A DNA stretch of 64,000 nucleotides from Parvicella sp964387945 (GTDB lineage: Bacteria; Bacteroidota; Bacteroidia; Flavobacteriales_D; Parvicellaceae). The stretch spans positions 1-64,000 of the forward strand of contig CAYLYX010000007.1 of assembly GCA_964387945.1 (NCBI GenBank), given 5' to 3'. Position 1 is the first letter of the stretch, and the number at the start of each line of letters is the position of its first letter. This document shows positions 1 through 12,400 of the stretch, piece after piece. The notes under the pieces were generated by a model, which saw nothing but the letters and a program-made list of their open reading frames with translations, was not told the DNA's origin and searched no databases. The translations under genes and the position numbers were made by a program.

Positions 1-2027
1 GTACTGACACTCAATTAGTTTCTGTAACTGCAGATTCTAACGTTCCAACTGCCGTAATCACAGGAAACGCACCATTGACTTGTTCAACAACTTCAATTAC
101 CTTAGATGGCTCAACATCTACTGGAAGTAGCTTGACCTACGAATGGCAAGATGGTTCTACTGCTACAATTGGAACTAACCCTACAGTTGGGGTATCAACT
201 CCAGACACCTATACGTTAATTGTAACAAATACTTCTAACTCTTGTACTAATAGTACTTCGGTAGTTGTGACACAAGATATCACTCCGCCATCGGTAGTTG
301 TAAACGGTCCACTTGTTGTGGATTGTAATAATCCGATTGTGACCTTAGATGGTTCTGGATCTGACCAAGGAGCCAACTATACATACACTTGGACAGCAGG
401 TGGAACAGGCGCACTACTAGGAGCTGGTAATGCAGATACAGACTCTACAAGTACGGCAGATACCTATACGCTTACCGTATTAAATACAGATAATGGATGT
501 AGCGATAATGCTGACATTACGGTAACTATGGACACTGTTAGTCCGGTTGCTGACGCAGGACTCGATGTTGACTTCCCTTGTGGTGTAACAACCGTAGCGC
601 TTGATGGATCTGCATCAACGGGAACAGGACTGAACTACGATTGGACAGGACCTGGAACAATCACGAATGGAACAACTTCTAACCCAGATGTTGACGCAAC
701 TGGTACCTTTACCCTAATGGTTACTGGAAGCAATGGCTGTACAGACACAGACGTTGTTGATGTAATTCCTAACTCTAACGCGCCTATTGCAGATGCTGGA
801 ACAGACATCACAGTTACCTGTAACGACCTACCTTGGAACGTTACGTTAGATGGAAGTGGTTCAGATAGTGGGGCGAACATCACTTATTCATGGTCTACCT
901 CTGGAACAGGAACAATTACAGGTGGCACTACGACCACCCCATCAGTAGATCAAGAAGGAGCATACACTATTTTGGTAACAAACACTTCGAATAGCTGTAC
1001 AGCTACAGCTACCGTAAATGTGATTACGGATACCATTTCTCCAGTTGCAGACGCTGGTGTTGATGCAACTATAACCTGTAACTCAGGATTGACAACTGCA
1101 TTAGACGGCACCAACTCAACTGGAAGTAATTTAACCTACAATTGGACTACCGCTACTGGCACGATTGACTCGCAAGCGAATGGGTCTGCCACTGTTTCTG
1201 GTGCAGGTGATTATGACCTAACAGTAACAGCTGACAATGGATGTACAGATACAGACCAAGTGACTGTATCTATGGACACAATATCACCAACGGTAGTAAT
1301 TGCAACTCCAGATAGCTTAGACTGTATTGGTACTCCAGTAGTTCTGGATGCTTCTGCCTCAAGCGGGGTTAACGAAACTTACTTGTGGTCTAATGGCGCT
1401 GGAAATAACACAACTTCTGTGACAAGTGCAGGAACTTACTCTTTAACAGTTACGAATGACAACGGCTGTACTTCATCAGCGTCAGTAACTGTAGATAATG
1501 TTACAGGCCCTGTTGCTAGTTTTACTGGAAACCCAACATCTGGTAATATACCGCTTGTGGTTGACTTTACAGATAACTCTTCTGGTTCGAACTTAGATTA
1601 TGCATGGGATTTCGGAGACAATAACACAAGCACTCACCAAAATCCAACGAACACGTTTAACACAGTTGGAACTTTCGATGTGGTACTAACGGTTACAGAT
1701 GACAATGGTTGTTCAGACAGCGACTCATTGGTTGTAACCACCGATGGTGAATCCGTTCTAGTTATTCCAAACATCTTCTCCCCTAACGGAGATGGAAACA
1801 ATGATGTATTTAATGTTCAAGGAACGAACATTCGTGAAATTAGTGGGACAATCTTCAACAGATGGGGTCAAGTAGTCTATGAGTTTGATGCCGTTGGAGC
1901 TGGCTGGGATGGAAGAACAATCTCAGGTGCAATGGCAGCAACTGGTACGTACTACTACATCATTGATGCAGTAGGAGCTGACGGAACGGAGTATAACTAC
2001 CAAGGTCCGTTTGAATTAATTAGATAA
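1..2027 (+). CDS. Giant Ig/PKD-repeat surface protein with T9SS type B sorting domain (5' end outside window)
   Basis: The frame is open from the first bases, so this is the last ~675 residues of a larger secreted protein; the TTG at 75 is internal, not a start. It consists of consecutive ~80-90 residue Ig-like repeats, each with a 'DAG.D....C' opening, a 'LDGS.S' strand, a 'Y.W' core and a closing 'NGC.D' strand. The paired cysteines may form disulfides. A PKD domain follows (about nt 1507-1740; signature 'WDFGDNNTS'). The last ~90 residues are a type B ('gliding motility-associated') C-terminal sorting domain with 'NIFSPNGDG', 'NRWGQVVYEF', 'GWDGR' and 'GTYYYII'. Family knowledge: such proteins cross the outer membrane by T9SS and act as adhesins or surface-layer components. 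Repeats and C-terminus resemble the downstream 3032-aa protein, so the two are paralogues. A hairpin terminator follows. Confidence 0.93.
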   Translation, partial: TDTQLVSVTADSNVPTAVITGNAPLTCSTTSITLDGSTSTGSSLTYEWQDGSTATIGTNPTVGVSTPDTYTLIVTNTSNSCTNSTSVVVTQDITPPSVVVNGPLVVDCNNPIVTLDGSGSDQGANYTYTWTAGGTGALLGAGNADTDSTSTADTYTLTVLNTDNGCSDNADITVTMDTVSPVADAGLDVDFPCGVTTVALDGSASTGTGLNYDWTGPGTITNGTTSNPDVDATGTFTLMVTGSNGCTDTDVVDVIPNSNAPIADAGTDITVTCNDLPWNVTLDGSGSDSGANITYSWSTSGTGTITGGTTTTPSVDQEGAYTILVTNTSNSCTATATVNVITDTISPVADAGVDATITCNSGLTTALDGTNSTGSNLTYNWTTATGTIDSQANGSATVSGAGDYDLTVTADNGCTDTDQVTVSMDTISPTVVIATPDSLDCIGTPVVLDASASSGVNETYLWSNGAGNNTTSVTSAGTYSLTVTNDNGCTSSASVTVDNVTGPVASFTGNPTSGNIPLVVDFTDNSSGSNLDYAWDFGDNNTSTHQNPTNTFNTVGTFDVVLTVTDDNGCSDSDSLVVTTDGESVLVIPNIFSPNGDGNNDVFNVQGTNIREISGTIFNRWGQVVYEFDAVGAGWDGRTISGAMAATGTYYYIIDAVGADGTEYNYQGPFELIR

Positions 2028-2048
2028 CAAGAAATAACTTTACAATAG

Positions 2049-2078
2049 AAAGGAGGTGTTAATTCACCTCCTTTTTTT
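2049..2078 (+). terminator. Rho-independent terminator after the first giant repeat gene
   Basis: A perfect 10-bp stem (AAAGGAGGTG / CACCTCCTTT, 2049-2058 and 2065-2074) with a 6-nt loop runs into a T tract. It lies 22 bases after the stop codon. Confidence 0.92.
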
Positions 2079-2079
2079 G

Positions 2080-2087
2080 TATCTTTG
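2080..2087 (+). promoter_or_regulatory. Putative Bacteroidota -7 element TATCTTTG
   Basis: TATCTTTG fits the TAnnTTTG consensus and directly follows the U tract of the preceding terminator. It lies only 4 bases before the ATG at 2092, so transcription would start at or near the start codon and the mRNA would be almost leaderless. I see no convincing -33 TTTG. Confidence 0.45.
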
Positions 2088-2091
2088 ATTT

Positions 2092-2745
2092 ATGCTATTG
2101 CGCATTATAAGCTATATTGCACTTGCTTTTCTTCTTCTCACTGCTTCGTGTAAAAAAGAGAAAGAAGACATCACGTTTGAGTTTGAGATTCTTACAGAAG
2201 ATTATTATTCTGGTGATCCGATCGGATCGGTATCGGTTCAGGCATATACCAAGGGGGTAAGTTCAGGAACATTTAATAATACCTTTCAGTTACAAGCTAG
2301 TGAAACAACGAACGGTAACGGAACAGCCAACCTCAATGTTCCTTATGGAGGTATTGAAGTCGTGAAATTCACTTTTGATAAAGAGGGGTACTTTAACCAA
2401 ATTGTAGAATACAATCCGGACGATTTTACAACTAATTCGGTTAATGAATTGACTATTCCCATTAAAAAAGAAGGTTATATCTCGTTCAGAATTCGAAATG
2501 CTTTCCCAATATCTGGTCTAGATGAGATGACCTTTAACTCTCTGAATGCTGATTGTCAAGAATGCGTAAAATTTAACTCTCTCGACTTCTACGGAACCAA
2601 TGTTGACACCACCATTGCAGGAACTATTGTGGCCAGCAGATATTACAAGTACCAATACATTGTTACAAAAAATGGTACGCCAACCAATTATCTCGACTCT
2701 GCTTATTGTGATACGGATACCACGTTTGTTCAAATTAACTATTAA
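2092..2745 (+). CDS. Small secreted lipoprotein of unknown function
   Basis: 217 residues. The N-terminus is a lipoprotein signal peptide: hydrophobic stretch, then lipobox L-T-A-S-C at about residues 16-20, then a charged KKEKED segment. The mature part (about 25-125) looks beta-rich, with 'GDPIGSVSVQAYTKG' and a glycine/asparagine turn pattern like a carboxypeptidase-regulatory or Ig-like fold. A second half has four cysteines, including a 'CQEC' motif. I do not recognise a named family. The only in-frame ATG upstream of the lipobox is at 2092. The gene sits between two giant T9SS repeat proteins, so a role on the cell surface alongside them is possible but only inferred from position. Confidence 0.75.
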   Translation: MLLRIISYIALAFLLLTASCKKEKEDITFEFEILTEDYYSGDPIGSVSVQAYTKGVSSGTFNNTFQLQASETTNGNGTANLNVPYGGIEVVKFTFDKEGYFNQIVEYNPDDFTTNSVNELTIPIKKEGYISFRIRNAFPISGLDEMTFNSLNADCQECVKFNSLDFYGTNVDTTIAGTIVASRYYKYQYIVTKNGTPTNYLDSAYCDTDTTFVQINY

Positions 2746-2817
2746 ACAGCTTATCCTTACAATCAGATATTCAGGATAAAAACCCTAATTTTATTTCATA
2801 ATCGTATAATATCGTCT

Positions 2818-2825
2818 TAATTTTG
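2818..2825 (+). promoter_or_regulatory. Putative -7 element TAATTTTG
   Basis: TAATTTTG matches TAnnTTTG 70 bases upstream of the 2895 start. The -33 region (TTTC near 2794) is weak. It could serve the secreted 187-aa protein and the giant gene behind it, since only 17 bases separate those two. Confidence 0.4.
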
Positions 2826-2894
2826 TACTGGTTATAGCGCAACCCGAAAAGATGATCATGCGTCTATAAGATAACTAAACCGAAATACAGCAAC

Positions 2895-3458
2895 ATGAAA
2901 ATATTTATTACAACGGGCGCAATTCTATTGTCGTCTTTGACAATTAGTCTTCATGCTCAAAAAGAGAATAAAACCAATCTTGGTAACTCGTCTTTTTCAA
3001 AGAGGATAGAACCTACACCGTCAACGGATAAAACAACTTCAAAAGAGAGCGTTTCTAAACAGAAATCTGAAGACTTGGCTAATCCTGAAGAGCGAGTGGC
3101 TAAAACATCGAGTAACAAACTCTCGACTCCAACTCCAGCGACCAAAACTTCGTCATCACACAAAATGACTTCAATTGAATACTCATTAGATAACAACAAT
3201 AGTGCTTTGACCAATCTCCTAAACCTGATTGAAATCAAAGAGAAAGTGAATCAGCCTGAAAACGAAAATCTAACAGGTAGTGATCAGTATAAAACTTTGT
3301 TAAAGGATATTGCCTCGTTACGAAGTGAGTTCGATGCTTATGTTGAAGCAAAAGGAATTGAAAACTGTAGTTCAACTGAGAAAAGCTATTATCTGGCCTT
3401 CTTAAAAGAAGAAGGAAATGAGGAAGCTTATCAGGAAGCGATGAAGAATCTTAAGTAA
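2895..3458 (+). CDS. Small secreted protein upstream of the giant adhesin, unknown function
   Basis: 187 residues. Signal peptide at residues 1-21 ends in 'LHAQ', a typical Bacteroidota type I signal peptidase site. Residues ~22-95 are a low-complexity Ser/Thr/Lys/Pro linker, probably disordered. The C-terminal ~70 residues are charged and predicted helical, with a single Cys ('IENCSST') and a 'YYLAFLKEEG' segment. No catalytic motif is visible. It ends 17 bases before the start of the 3032-aa T9SS protein, without a terminator, so the two are probably co-transcribed. A periplasmic helper for the giant neighbour is a guess from position. Confidence 0.72.
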   Translation: MKIFITTGAILLSSLTISLHAQKENKTNLGNSSFSKRIEPTPSTDKTTSKESVSKQKSEDLANPEERVAKTSSNKLSTPTPATKTSSSHKMTSIEYSLDNNNSALTNLLNLIEIKEKVNQPENENLTGSDQYKTLLKDIASLRSEFDAYVEAKGIENCSSTEKSYYLAFLKEEGNEEAYQEAMKNLK

Positions 3459-3475
3459 TTAACGACACCCACACA

Positions 3476-6400
3476 ATGAGAATATTATCTACACTTACCC
3501 TATTATTTTCCATTTCCCTAAGCTCGTTTGGACAATTTGCGTCTACACCCTGTGCTGCAGGAGGTTTGACCACAGCTTGCGCTGCCAATACTGTAAACCT
3601 GACATCTGGTTTTACGAACTCAGGAATTACTAATCCTGCTACAGAAAATGGAACGGGATGTTCGAGTATTGGTTCGGATATTACCGCAGGTACAATCTAT
3701 GACTATGATGGTTGGTTCACCACAACGGCAGATGCTTCTGGTGTTGTGGACGTTTATGCCGCAATTATCACTGGAGACCCCGTTATTGGCCTTTATTCTG
3801 GTCCTTGTGGAAGCCCTACCCTACTTACATGTGATGATGACGGTGGTGCGGGATTAGATGCTTACATTAATCAAACGGGTTTAACACCTGGAGGTACTTA
3901 CTACGTAAGAATCTGGGATTATTTTGGAGGAACTGGAACCTACGAAGTAACGACTAACGGAGGAACTCCTCCAGCTAATGACGATTGCTCTGCAGCTGCG
4001 GGACTTACCGTAAACGCAGCACCTGTTACAGGAACTAATTACTGCGCCACAGTTGAAACTACCGATTGGGACGATTGTGAAACCAATACGGAAAACAATG
4101 TTTGGTATTCATTTACAACTACTGTCGATGGAGATATTACCGTAAACTTTACATCGGTAGCCTGCTTCGGTAGTGGTGCGGGGGTTGACGTTTCTGTTTT
4201 CTATGGTAACTGTGCGAGTTTCGCATCTTATGGATGTAGCTCGGTTGCAGCAAGCAGCACTGGAAGCATCCCTACATTTACAGGTCCAGCAGGTACCTAC
4301 TACGTGATGGTGGATGGCGATAACTCGGGTGGAGCTACCTCTTTGTGTGATTTTGACGTTGACGTTGATTTTGTAGGTTGTACAGCTGATGCTGGAACCA
4401 ACACCTCTGCTGCTACAATCAATCACTGCGCTGGTGGTGACGTAACTACTGTATCCGCTACTGGAACTGTTGACACTTATTTGGGTGCAGACCCTTGTAT
4501 TGGATGGGGTTATTGGGTAGAGAGTGATCCTCTTGGCGTATTTGCTGGAATGACAGGAATCGGAACGCCTCCTTCTGGTGGAGACCCAACTGCAGACCCA
4601 AACTATGCCGGAGCTTGGACTTCAGTAACTTTCCCTCTGGCAAATGGTGAAAACCCAACGCTTCCAGACGAGGCGAATGGTGTAACTTACTACATTGCTC
4701 CGATTACGTTGAGCAATTGTCAAACGGCTGAAGTTAATTTGGCTTGTTTTGATGTTGGAAACTACACTGAAATTTATTTCAACCCTGAAATTACCTACGC
4801 GACTGTCATCGATTGCGACAATGCTGGAACGCCTACTACGCAAGTTGCTATAGCCGTAGGTGGAGGTCTACCAGCTGTAGATGGCTCTAACTTTACACTT
4901 TCTAATTTAGGATCCGGCACACTGAGTTCCACTTCTGTTGCAGACGGGGGAACCGTATTCGTAACTGGTGTACCTGATGGTGGTACAGTTAGTATCTTAG
5001 TGACTGACGGTATCGGATGTACGGAAACAATCACGGTTGGACCAATTGATGCCTCAGCCTACTGCCCTGTTTGTGGGGTTGACGCTGGAACATATACGTC
5101 AGAGCTAAACTCAACCGTAGAGACATCTCCAATCATTATGTGTTATGGTGATGTTTTAGACCTTATTCACAATGGAGATTATGTGCTGCCTGCAGACTTG
5201 AATTTCTGTGGAGACTCACCGCTAACAGGAACTGTGGTAGGAACGTGTAACCCAGGAATTGTTTGGGGTATTTTTACAGGTCTAGCTACAGCTGCGAATC
5301 CGTTTACAGACCCAACTTTCTCGTTATTTGGTTTTGTGGGAGAAGATCAAACATTTGTGAACGATGGCTTTTTGATCTCTACATTCCAATTTTATGGCAT
5401 TCCTATCGTCAACAATACATTCTACTTGTATCCTGTAACGGCTGACGTTACAGATATTGACATAGACGGTGATGGCAACCTAGACTGGAGTGAGGATATT
5501 GATGGCGATGGATGTCTAGATTCTGGTTCACCGATTGCCATTACCATGTTAAACGAAATGATTGCAGTTGTAGATGATAATTGCGATGGACCTAACATTA
5601 CTATCACTGGAGGGATGCCTGAGTTTTTCCCAGGATTCTATACCATCACCAACAATGGTGCAGGAACGATTTCCGGAACACCAGTTGATCATGGAGAAAC
5701 AATCTTAATCAACGGACTTAGTGATGGTGATCCATACGACATTGATATCACAGATGGTAACGGATGTACAATTAACCTAACTGGAACCTACAACTTTACT
5801 GAACCAACGGTTTCAATCGGTGGTCTGGCTACAGACTTCTGTAGAGGAGATGCTGATGATAATTTTACTGCAACTTTTTCTCAAGCTTCGGTATGTGAAT
5901 CGTACACACGACATATTCAGGGAAGTGATTTCTCAGCACTAGAAACCCTTGCATTCCCTGCTGCTCCAGCCACAGTAACTGGTGGAACGATCTCGATAAC
6001 CGCATATGGTGATTTAGGTCTGGCATCTGAATTCTGGGATATTAATGATGAATCTGGTTCTAATATCTTGAGTACGACTGGAGGTGTAGACTGTGGAGCT
6101 ACTGCTTCTGGAAGTGCAGCACTTTCTGCGGCAAACCTAACTACTTGGAGTGCAGACAATGTTGTTGAATTTGAATTTGATGCTTCTGCTGCTGTAGATG
6201 TAACCCTATGCGGAGGAGACTACTTTGAAGTAACGGTTGAATACTGTAGTTCGCCTACAATTACAGTTTCTGGAATGAATGTCACCGATGGCGGATCCGG
6301 AACTGGAACTTTTTCTCCAGTTACCGTAGGAACTCACAACGTTACAGCCACAGCTACTGTTGCTGGTTGTACCTATACAGACGTAGTTCCTGTCACCGTT

Positions 6401-9400
6401 CATGAAGTACCGCTACTAGGTTCAACGATTGATCCAGAGGTTTGTGCTGGTGAAACCATTCTACTTTCAGACTACACACCCGGTGAAGCAAATGGTGTTC
6501 CTGGTATAGGAACTTGGTACACAGATGCTGGATTTACAATTGCAGCAAGTACGGGAGCCATTACACCTACAAACGGACAACAGTTTTATTATCAATACGT
6601 ATCTACAGCAGGTAGCTGTACAGATGATGCGTCAATAACTGTTACGGTAAATGCCAACCCAACTGCAGATGCAGGTACAGATGTAGTGATCGACTGTAAC
6701 AGTACTGGTGGTCAAGAAGACTTAGATGGTACTGGTTCGACTGCTGCCATGAACTACAACTGGACTACAGGCGGTGGAAACATCGTTTCGGGTGGTACAA
6801 CAACGACACCAACAGTGGATGCTGCGGGAACCTATACCATTACTGTGACCAATACTACGACAGGCTGTGACGCCACTGATGATGTAACCGTTACTACGGA
6901 CCTAACTGCTCCAACTGCAGATGCAGGATCTGATGTAATTATAGATTGTAACAGTACTGGTGGTCAAGAAGACTTAGATGGTACTGGTTCTACTGCTGCA
7001 ATGGACTATAACTGGACTACAGGTGGTGGTAACATCGTTTCGGGTGGTACAACCACGACCCCAACAGTGGATGCTGCAGGTACGTATACCATAACCGTTA
7101 CCGATCCTTCTAACGGATGTACGGATACAGATGATGTAACAGTAACAACAGACTTAACTGCTCCAACAGCGGATGCAGGTACAGATGTCGTGATCGACTG
7201 TAACAGCGCTGGTGGTCAAGAAGACTTAGATGGTACTGGCTCTACTGCTGCTATGAACTACAACTGGACTACAGGCGGTGGAAACATCGTTTCAGGTGGA
7301 ACAACTACTACACCAACGGTGGATGCTGCGGGTACGTACACCATTACCGTAACCGATCCTTCTAACGGATGTACGGATACAGATGATGTAACCGTTACTA
7401 CGGACCTAACTGCTCCAACTGCAGATGCAGGATCTGATGTAATTATAGATTGTAACAGTACTGGTGGTCAAGAAGACTTAGATGGTACTGGTTCTACTGC
7501 TGCAATGGACTATAACTGGACTACAGGTGGTGGTAACATCGTTTCGGGTGGTACAACCACGACCCCAACAGTGGATGCTGCAGGTACGTATACCATAACC
7601 GTTACCGATCCTTCTAACGGATGTACGGATACAGATGATGTAACAGTAACAACAGACTTAACTGCTCCAACAGCGGATGCAGGTACAGATGTCGTGATCG
7701 ACTGTAACAGCGCTGGTGGTCAAGAAGACTTAGATGGTACTGGCTCTACTGCTGCTATGAACTACAACTGGACTACAGGCGGTGGAAACATCGTTTCAGG
7801 TGGAACAACTACTACACCAACGGTGGATGCTGCGGGTACGTACACCATTACCGTAACCGATCCTTCTAACGGATGTACGGATACAGATGATGTAACCGTT
7901 ACTACGGACCTAACGGCTCCGACTGCAGATGCAGGTACAGATGTAGTGATCGACTGTAATAGTGCTGGTGGTCAAGAAGACTTAGATGGTACTGGCTCTA
8001 CTGCTGCGATGAATTACAACTGGACAACGGGAGGTGGAAATATCGTTTCGGGTGGAACAACCACGACCCCAACAGTGGATGCTGCAGGTACGTATACTAT
8101 TACCGTTACCGATCCTTCTAACGGATGTACGGATACAGATGATGTAACGGTAACTGAAGAGCTGGATGTTCCAATCCTTGCAGCTACCACTGATCCTGAA
8201 GTTTGTGCAGATGCCAATAGTATCAACTTGGGATCGCTAACACCAACAGTAACAAACGGTATCGCTGGAACTGGACAATGGTATACAGGAACGGATAACT
8301 CAGGAACTCCTGTTTCTGGAACACAAACTGGATTAAATGATGGTGACCAATTCTTTTATGAATATATCGCCACAGCGAGCTCTTGTATAGATGATGCAAC
8401 AATTACTGTTACTGTCAATCCAGTACCGGTATTAGACCCCGTTTCAAACCCAGCGGTTTGCGCGGATGCTAATACTATTGACCTATCTGCACTTACCCCT
8501 TCGGAAACGGCAGGTGTAGCAGGCGCTGGACAATGGTATACTGGAACTGATAATTCAGGAACACCTGTTTCTGGAACACAGACAGTAAATAATGGAGATC
8601 AGTTTTTCTACGAATACACCTCTACAACTGGAAGTTGTACAGATGACGTTACAATAACAGTTACTGTAAACCCTGTACCAGTCCTTGGAAGTGTTTCGAA
8701 TCCAGCAGTCTGTGCAGATGCTAATTCAATAGACCTTTCCACATTGACTCCTAGTGAAACAGCTGGTGTACCGGGTTCAGGACAGTGGTATACAGGAACG
8801 GACAACTCGGGAACTCCTGTTTCGGGAGTACAGTCAGGACTTTCTGATGGTGATCAGTTCTATTATGAATATACTTCTACTGCAGGTAGCTGCACTGATG
8901 GACATGTACTTACAGTTACTGTTAATCCTTTACCTGTATTAAGTGCTGTTGCGGATCCAGAAGTATGTGCGGATGCAAATACGATAAACCTCACCACTCT
9001 TACTCCTGCTGAAACTGCAGGGGTAGCAGGAACAGGACAATGGTATGCCGGAACAAGCAACTTAGACCCTGCGGTTAGTGGTGTTCAAACCGTAAATGAT
9101 GGCGATCAATTCTTCTATGAATATATTGCGACAGCTGGAAGCTGCTCAGATGACTTAACCATTACGGTTACAGTTAATCCGTTGCCTACTGCAAATGATC
9201 AATCTGCTGCTGGTGCTTGTGAGGACACACCAGGAAGTGGTACAATTGCTGGAGTAGATTTAACGGGGTATGAAATTGCCATCAACGGTGGAGGTGGAAT
9301 AACCTACAACTGGTATTCTGATGCTGGATTAACAACTCCTGTCGGAACACCTGGATCAGTTACAGTTTCAGATGGAGACATTTACTATGTAGAAGTAATT

Positions 9401-12400
9401 GATGGAGCAACAAGTTGTTCTGATATCGCAGAAGTTGACTTCACTGTTTACTCTTCCCCATCTGTTACGAATCTTACTCCAAGCATTTGTGAGGATGTTT
9501 TAGGATCAGGACAAGCTTCTGGTGTAGACCTCACAGGAAACAATGCCGGAATTAACGGAGGTGGAGGAATCACTTACACCTGGTATACGGATGCAGGCCT
9601 AACCTCTCCAGTTGGCACACCTTCGAACGCTACTGTAAATAATAACGATGTTTTCTACGTAGAAGTAGATAATGGCAATTGTACAGATGTTGCAACGGTA
9701 ACGTATAGCGTAACCAGCACAATTACTCTAAACGATCCTAACCCACAACTTTGTGAAGACGTAGCTGGAGGAGGAAGTTTTGCTGGCTATGACCTTACTT
9801 CTATTAACGGTTCTGTGTATTCGGGAAGTGGAGGAACAGTATATACATGGTATGAGTCTGATATGACAACACCTGTAGGCACACCTACCAACGTGACCTT
9901 GAATGATGGCGATCAATACTATATAGATGTGGTAGATGGAAACTGTAGTAATGCCATTCTCGTGAACTTTGACGTGAATTCATTACCAACAGTATCTCCT
10001 GTAGCTGACCTAGAACTATGTGATGAGGGAGGTAACATGGCTACATTTGACCTAACATCGGTTGAAACAGCAGTAAATGCTACTGGACCAATCTACAATT
10101 GGTTCTCTGATGCCGGTTTAACAACTTCTATCGGTGCTCCAGGAGCATATGCTTCTGCAAGCGGCACAGTTTATATTGAGGTCGAAGATGCAAATGGGTG
10201 TACCAATAACATTGATGTTAATCTTGTAGTTAACCCACTACCTTCTGCAACTACAGCCACGATTGAAGAATGTAACCAAGGTACGAACCAGGCAACATTT
10301 GATTTGACCTCGGTAGAGGCTATTGTTGATGGTGGAGCAGGAAACACGATTAACTGGTTCTCGGATGCGATTTTGGCAACACCAATTGCAACACCAGGAG
10401 CTTATCAAACCGTTTCGACTACTGTTTATGCAGAAGTAGTAGATGGAAATACATGCGCTAACAGCGTGGGTGTAACGCTGACGGTAAATCCATTACCAAC
10501 TGCAACGGATCAAAACCCATCTGGAATATGCGAAGACGCTCCTGGAAGTGGGACAGCAACTATTGACCTAACAGGTTATGAAGCCGGTATCAACGGAGGA
10601 GCAGGAGTAACAATCAACTGGTTCTCGGATGCTAACCTGACAACAGCTGTGGGCACTCCAACGGCAGAAGCCGCAGCAAATGGAAATATTTATTATGCTC
10701 AGGTTATTGACAACACAACCTTGTGTGAAGACACCGCTGAAGTTACGATCACGGTTTTCGCTGCACCTTCAGCTACCGACCTTACCCCCTCACTATGTGA
10801 AGATGTATTGGGTTCTGGCCAGACTACTGGTGTAGACTTAACAGCCAATAACACTAATATCAACAGTGGTGCTGGATTAACATTTACTTGGTACGAGGAT
10901 GCCGGACTATCAACTCCAGTTGCCTCACCTACAAATGCTACGGTAAATGATGCCGATGACTTTTACGTAGAAGTTTCTAATGGCAACTGTACTTCGGTAG
11001 CTATGGTTACTTATTCGGTAACGAGCACGATCACGTTAAATGATCCATTACCAGAAGTATGCGAAACAACTCCTGGGACTTCTCAAGCAACTGGCTATGA
11101 TTTAACAGCATTGGATAACAGTATTTACTCTGGAAGTGGAGGAACTGTTTATACATGGTACGAATCAGATATGACAACTCCGGTTGCAGGTCCTACTAAC
11201 ATTCTACTTAATGATGGAGATCAATACTATATGGAAGTGGTAGATGGAAACTGTAGTAACGGTATTATGATCACGTTTACGGTGAATTCTTTACCTACAA
11301 TGAATCCAATCGCTGCTCTTGAGCTTTGTGACGATGGTACGGGTCAGGCTACATTTGATTTGACTTCTGAAGAATCAAATATCAACGCAACCGGTCCAAT
11401 TTATGACTGGTACAGCGATGCAGGTTTGACAACCGCTATTGGAACCCCAGGAGCATACAGTACTTCGACTGGAACGGTTTATATAGAAGTAACAGATGCA
11501 AATGGATGTAGCAACAATATTGATGTTGATCTAACGGTTAATCCACTGCCAACTGCTACAAGTACTTCATCGGATCTTTGTGACGATGGTTCTGGACAAG
11601 CAACGTTTGACTTAACTGGACTTGAGTCAACCATTGACGGAGGAGCTGGAAATACCATCGATTGGTATGCTGACGCTGGACTAACCACTCCAATTGCAAC
11701 ACCAGGAGCATTTACTTCTGCGTCAACAACGGTTTATGTTGAAGTAACAGACCCAACCACTAGCTGTACAAATAGCACCTCAGTGGATTTGAATGTTACT
11801 GCCGCGCCTTCTGCTCCAACAGTGAGTAGTGACGCTTCCTATTGTGAAGGAGAAACCATTGCAGATGTTTCCGCAGCAGGTTCGGGAGGAACGATTACAT
11901 GGTACAGCGATCCTTCACTGACCAATGTTGTTGGAACAGGAACAACCTTCTCCCCTTCTGTATCCGGCACGGGAAGCACTATTTACTATGCAACAGAAGA
12001 TGTTGGCGGATGTACAAGTGAAGTGGACTCTGTAATTATTACAGTTAATGCTAATCCAGTCGCTGCGTTCACGGCAAGCCCTACCTCTGGTAACGTTCCT
12101 TTAGATGTTGATTATACCAATAACTCTACTGGGTCTAACCTGACATATGATTGGGCATTCGGAGATGGCAACAATAGTTCTAGCCAAGATCCTTCTAATA
12201 CATTCAATGACCTTGGAACCTACACTACGTTACTCACTGTTACAGATGATAATGGATGTATGGACACAACATCAACTGTCATTACGGTTGCGGGAGAATC
12301 TGTACTAATTATACCAAACATCTTCTCCCCTAATGGTGATGGTATAAACGACATCTTTAATGTTGAAGGAACTAATATTACAGAGATTAGAGGTACAATT

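Noticed and set aside
6659..8170. Regular repeats that might suggest a CRISPR array
   Set aside because: Units are 252 bp, contiguous, in frame and coding; no unique spacers.
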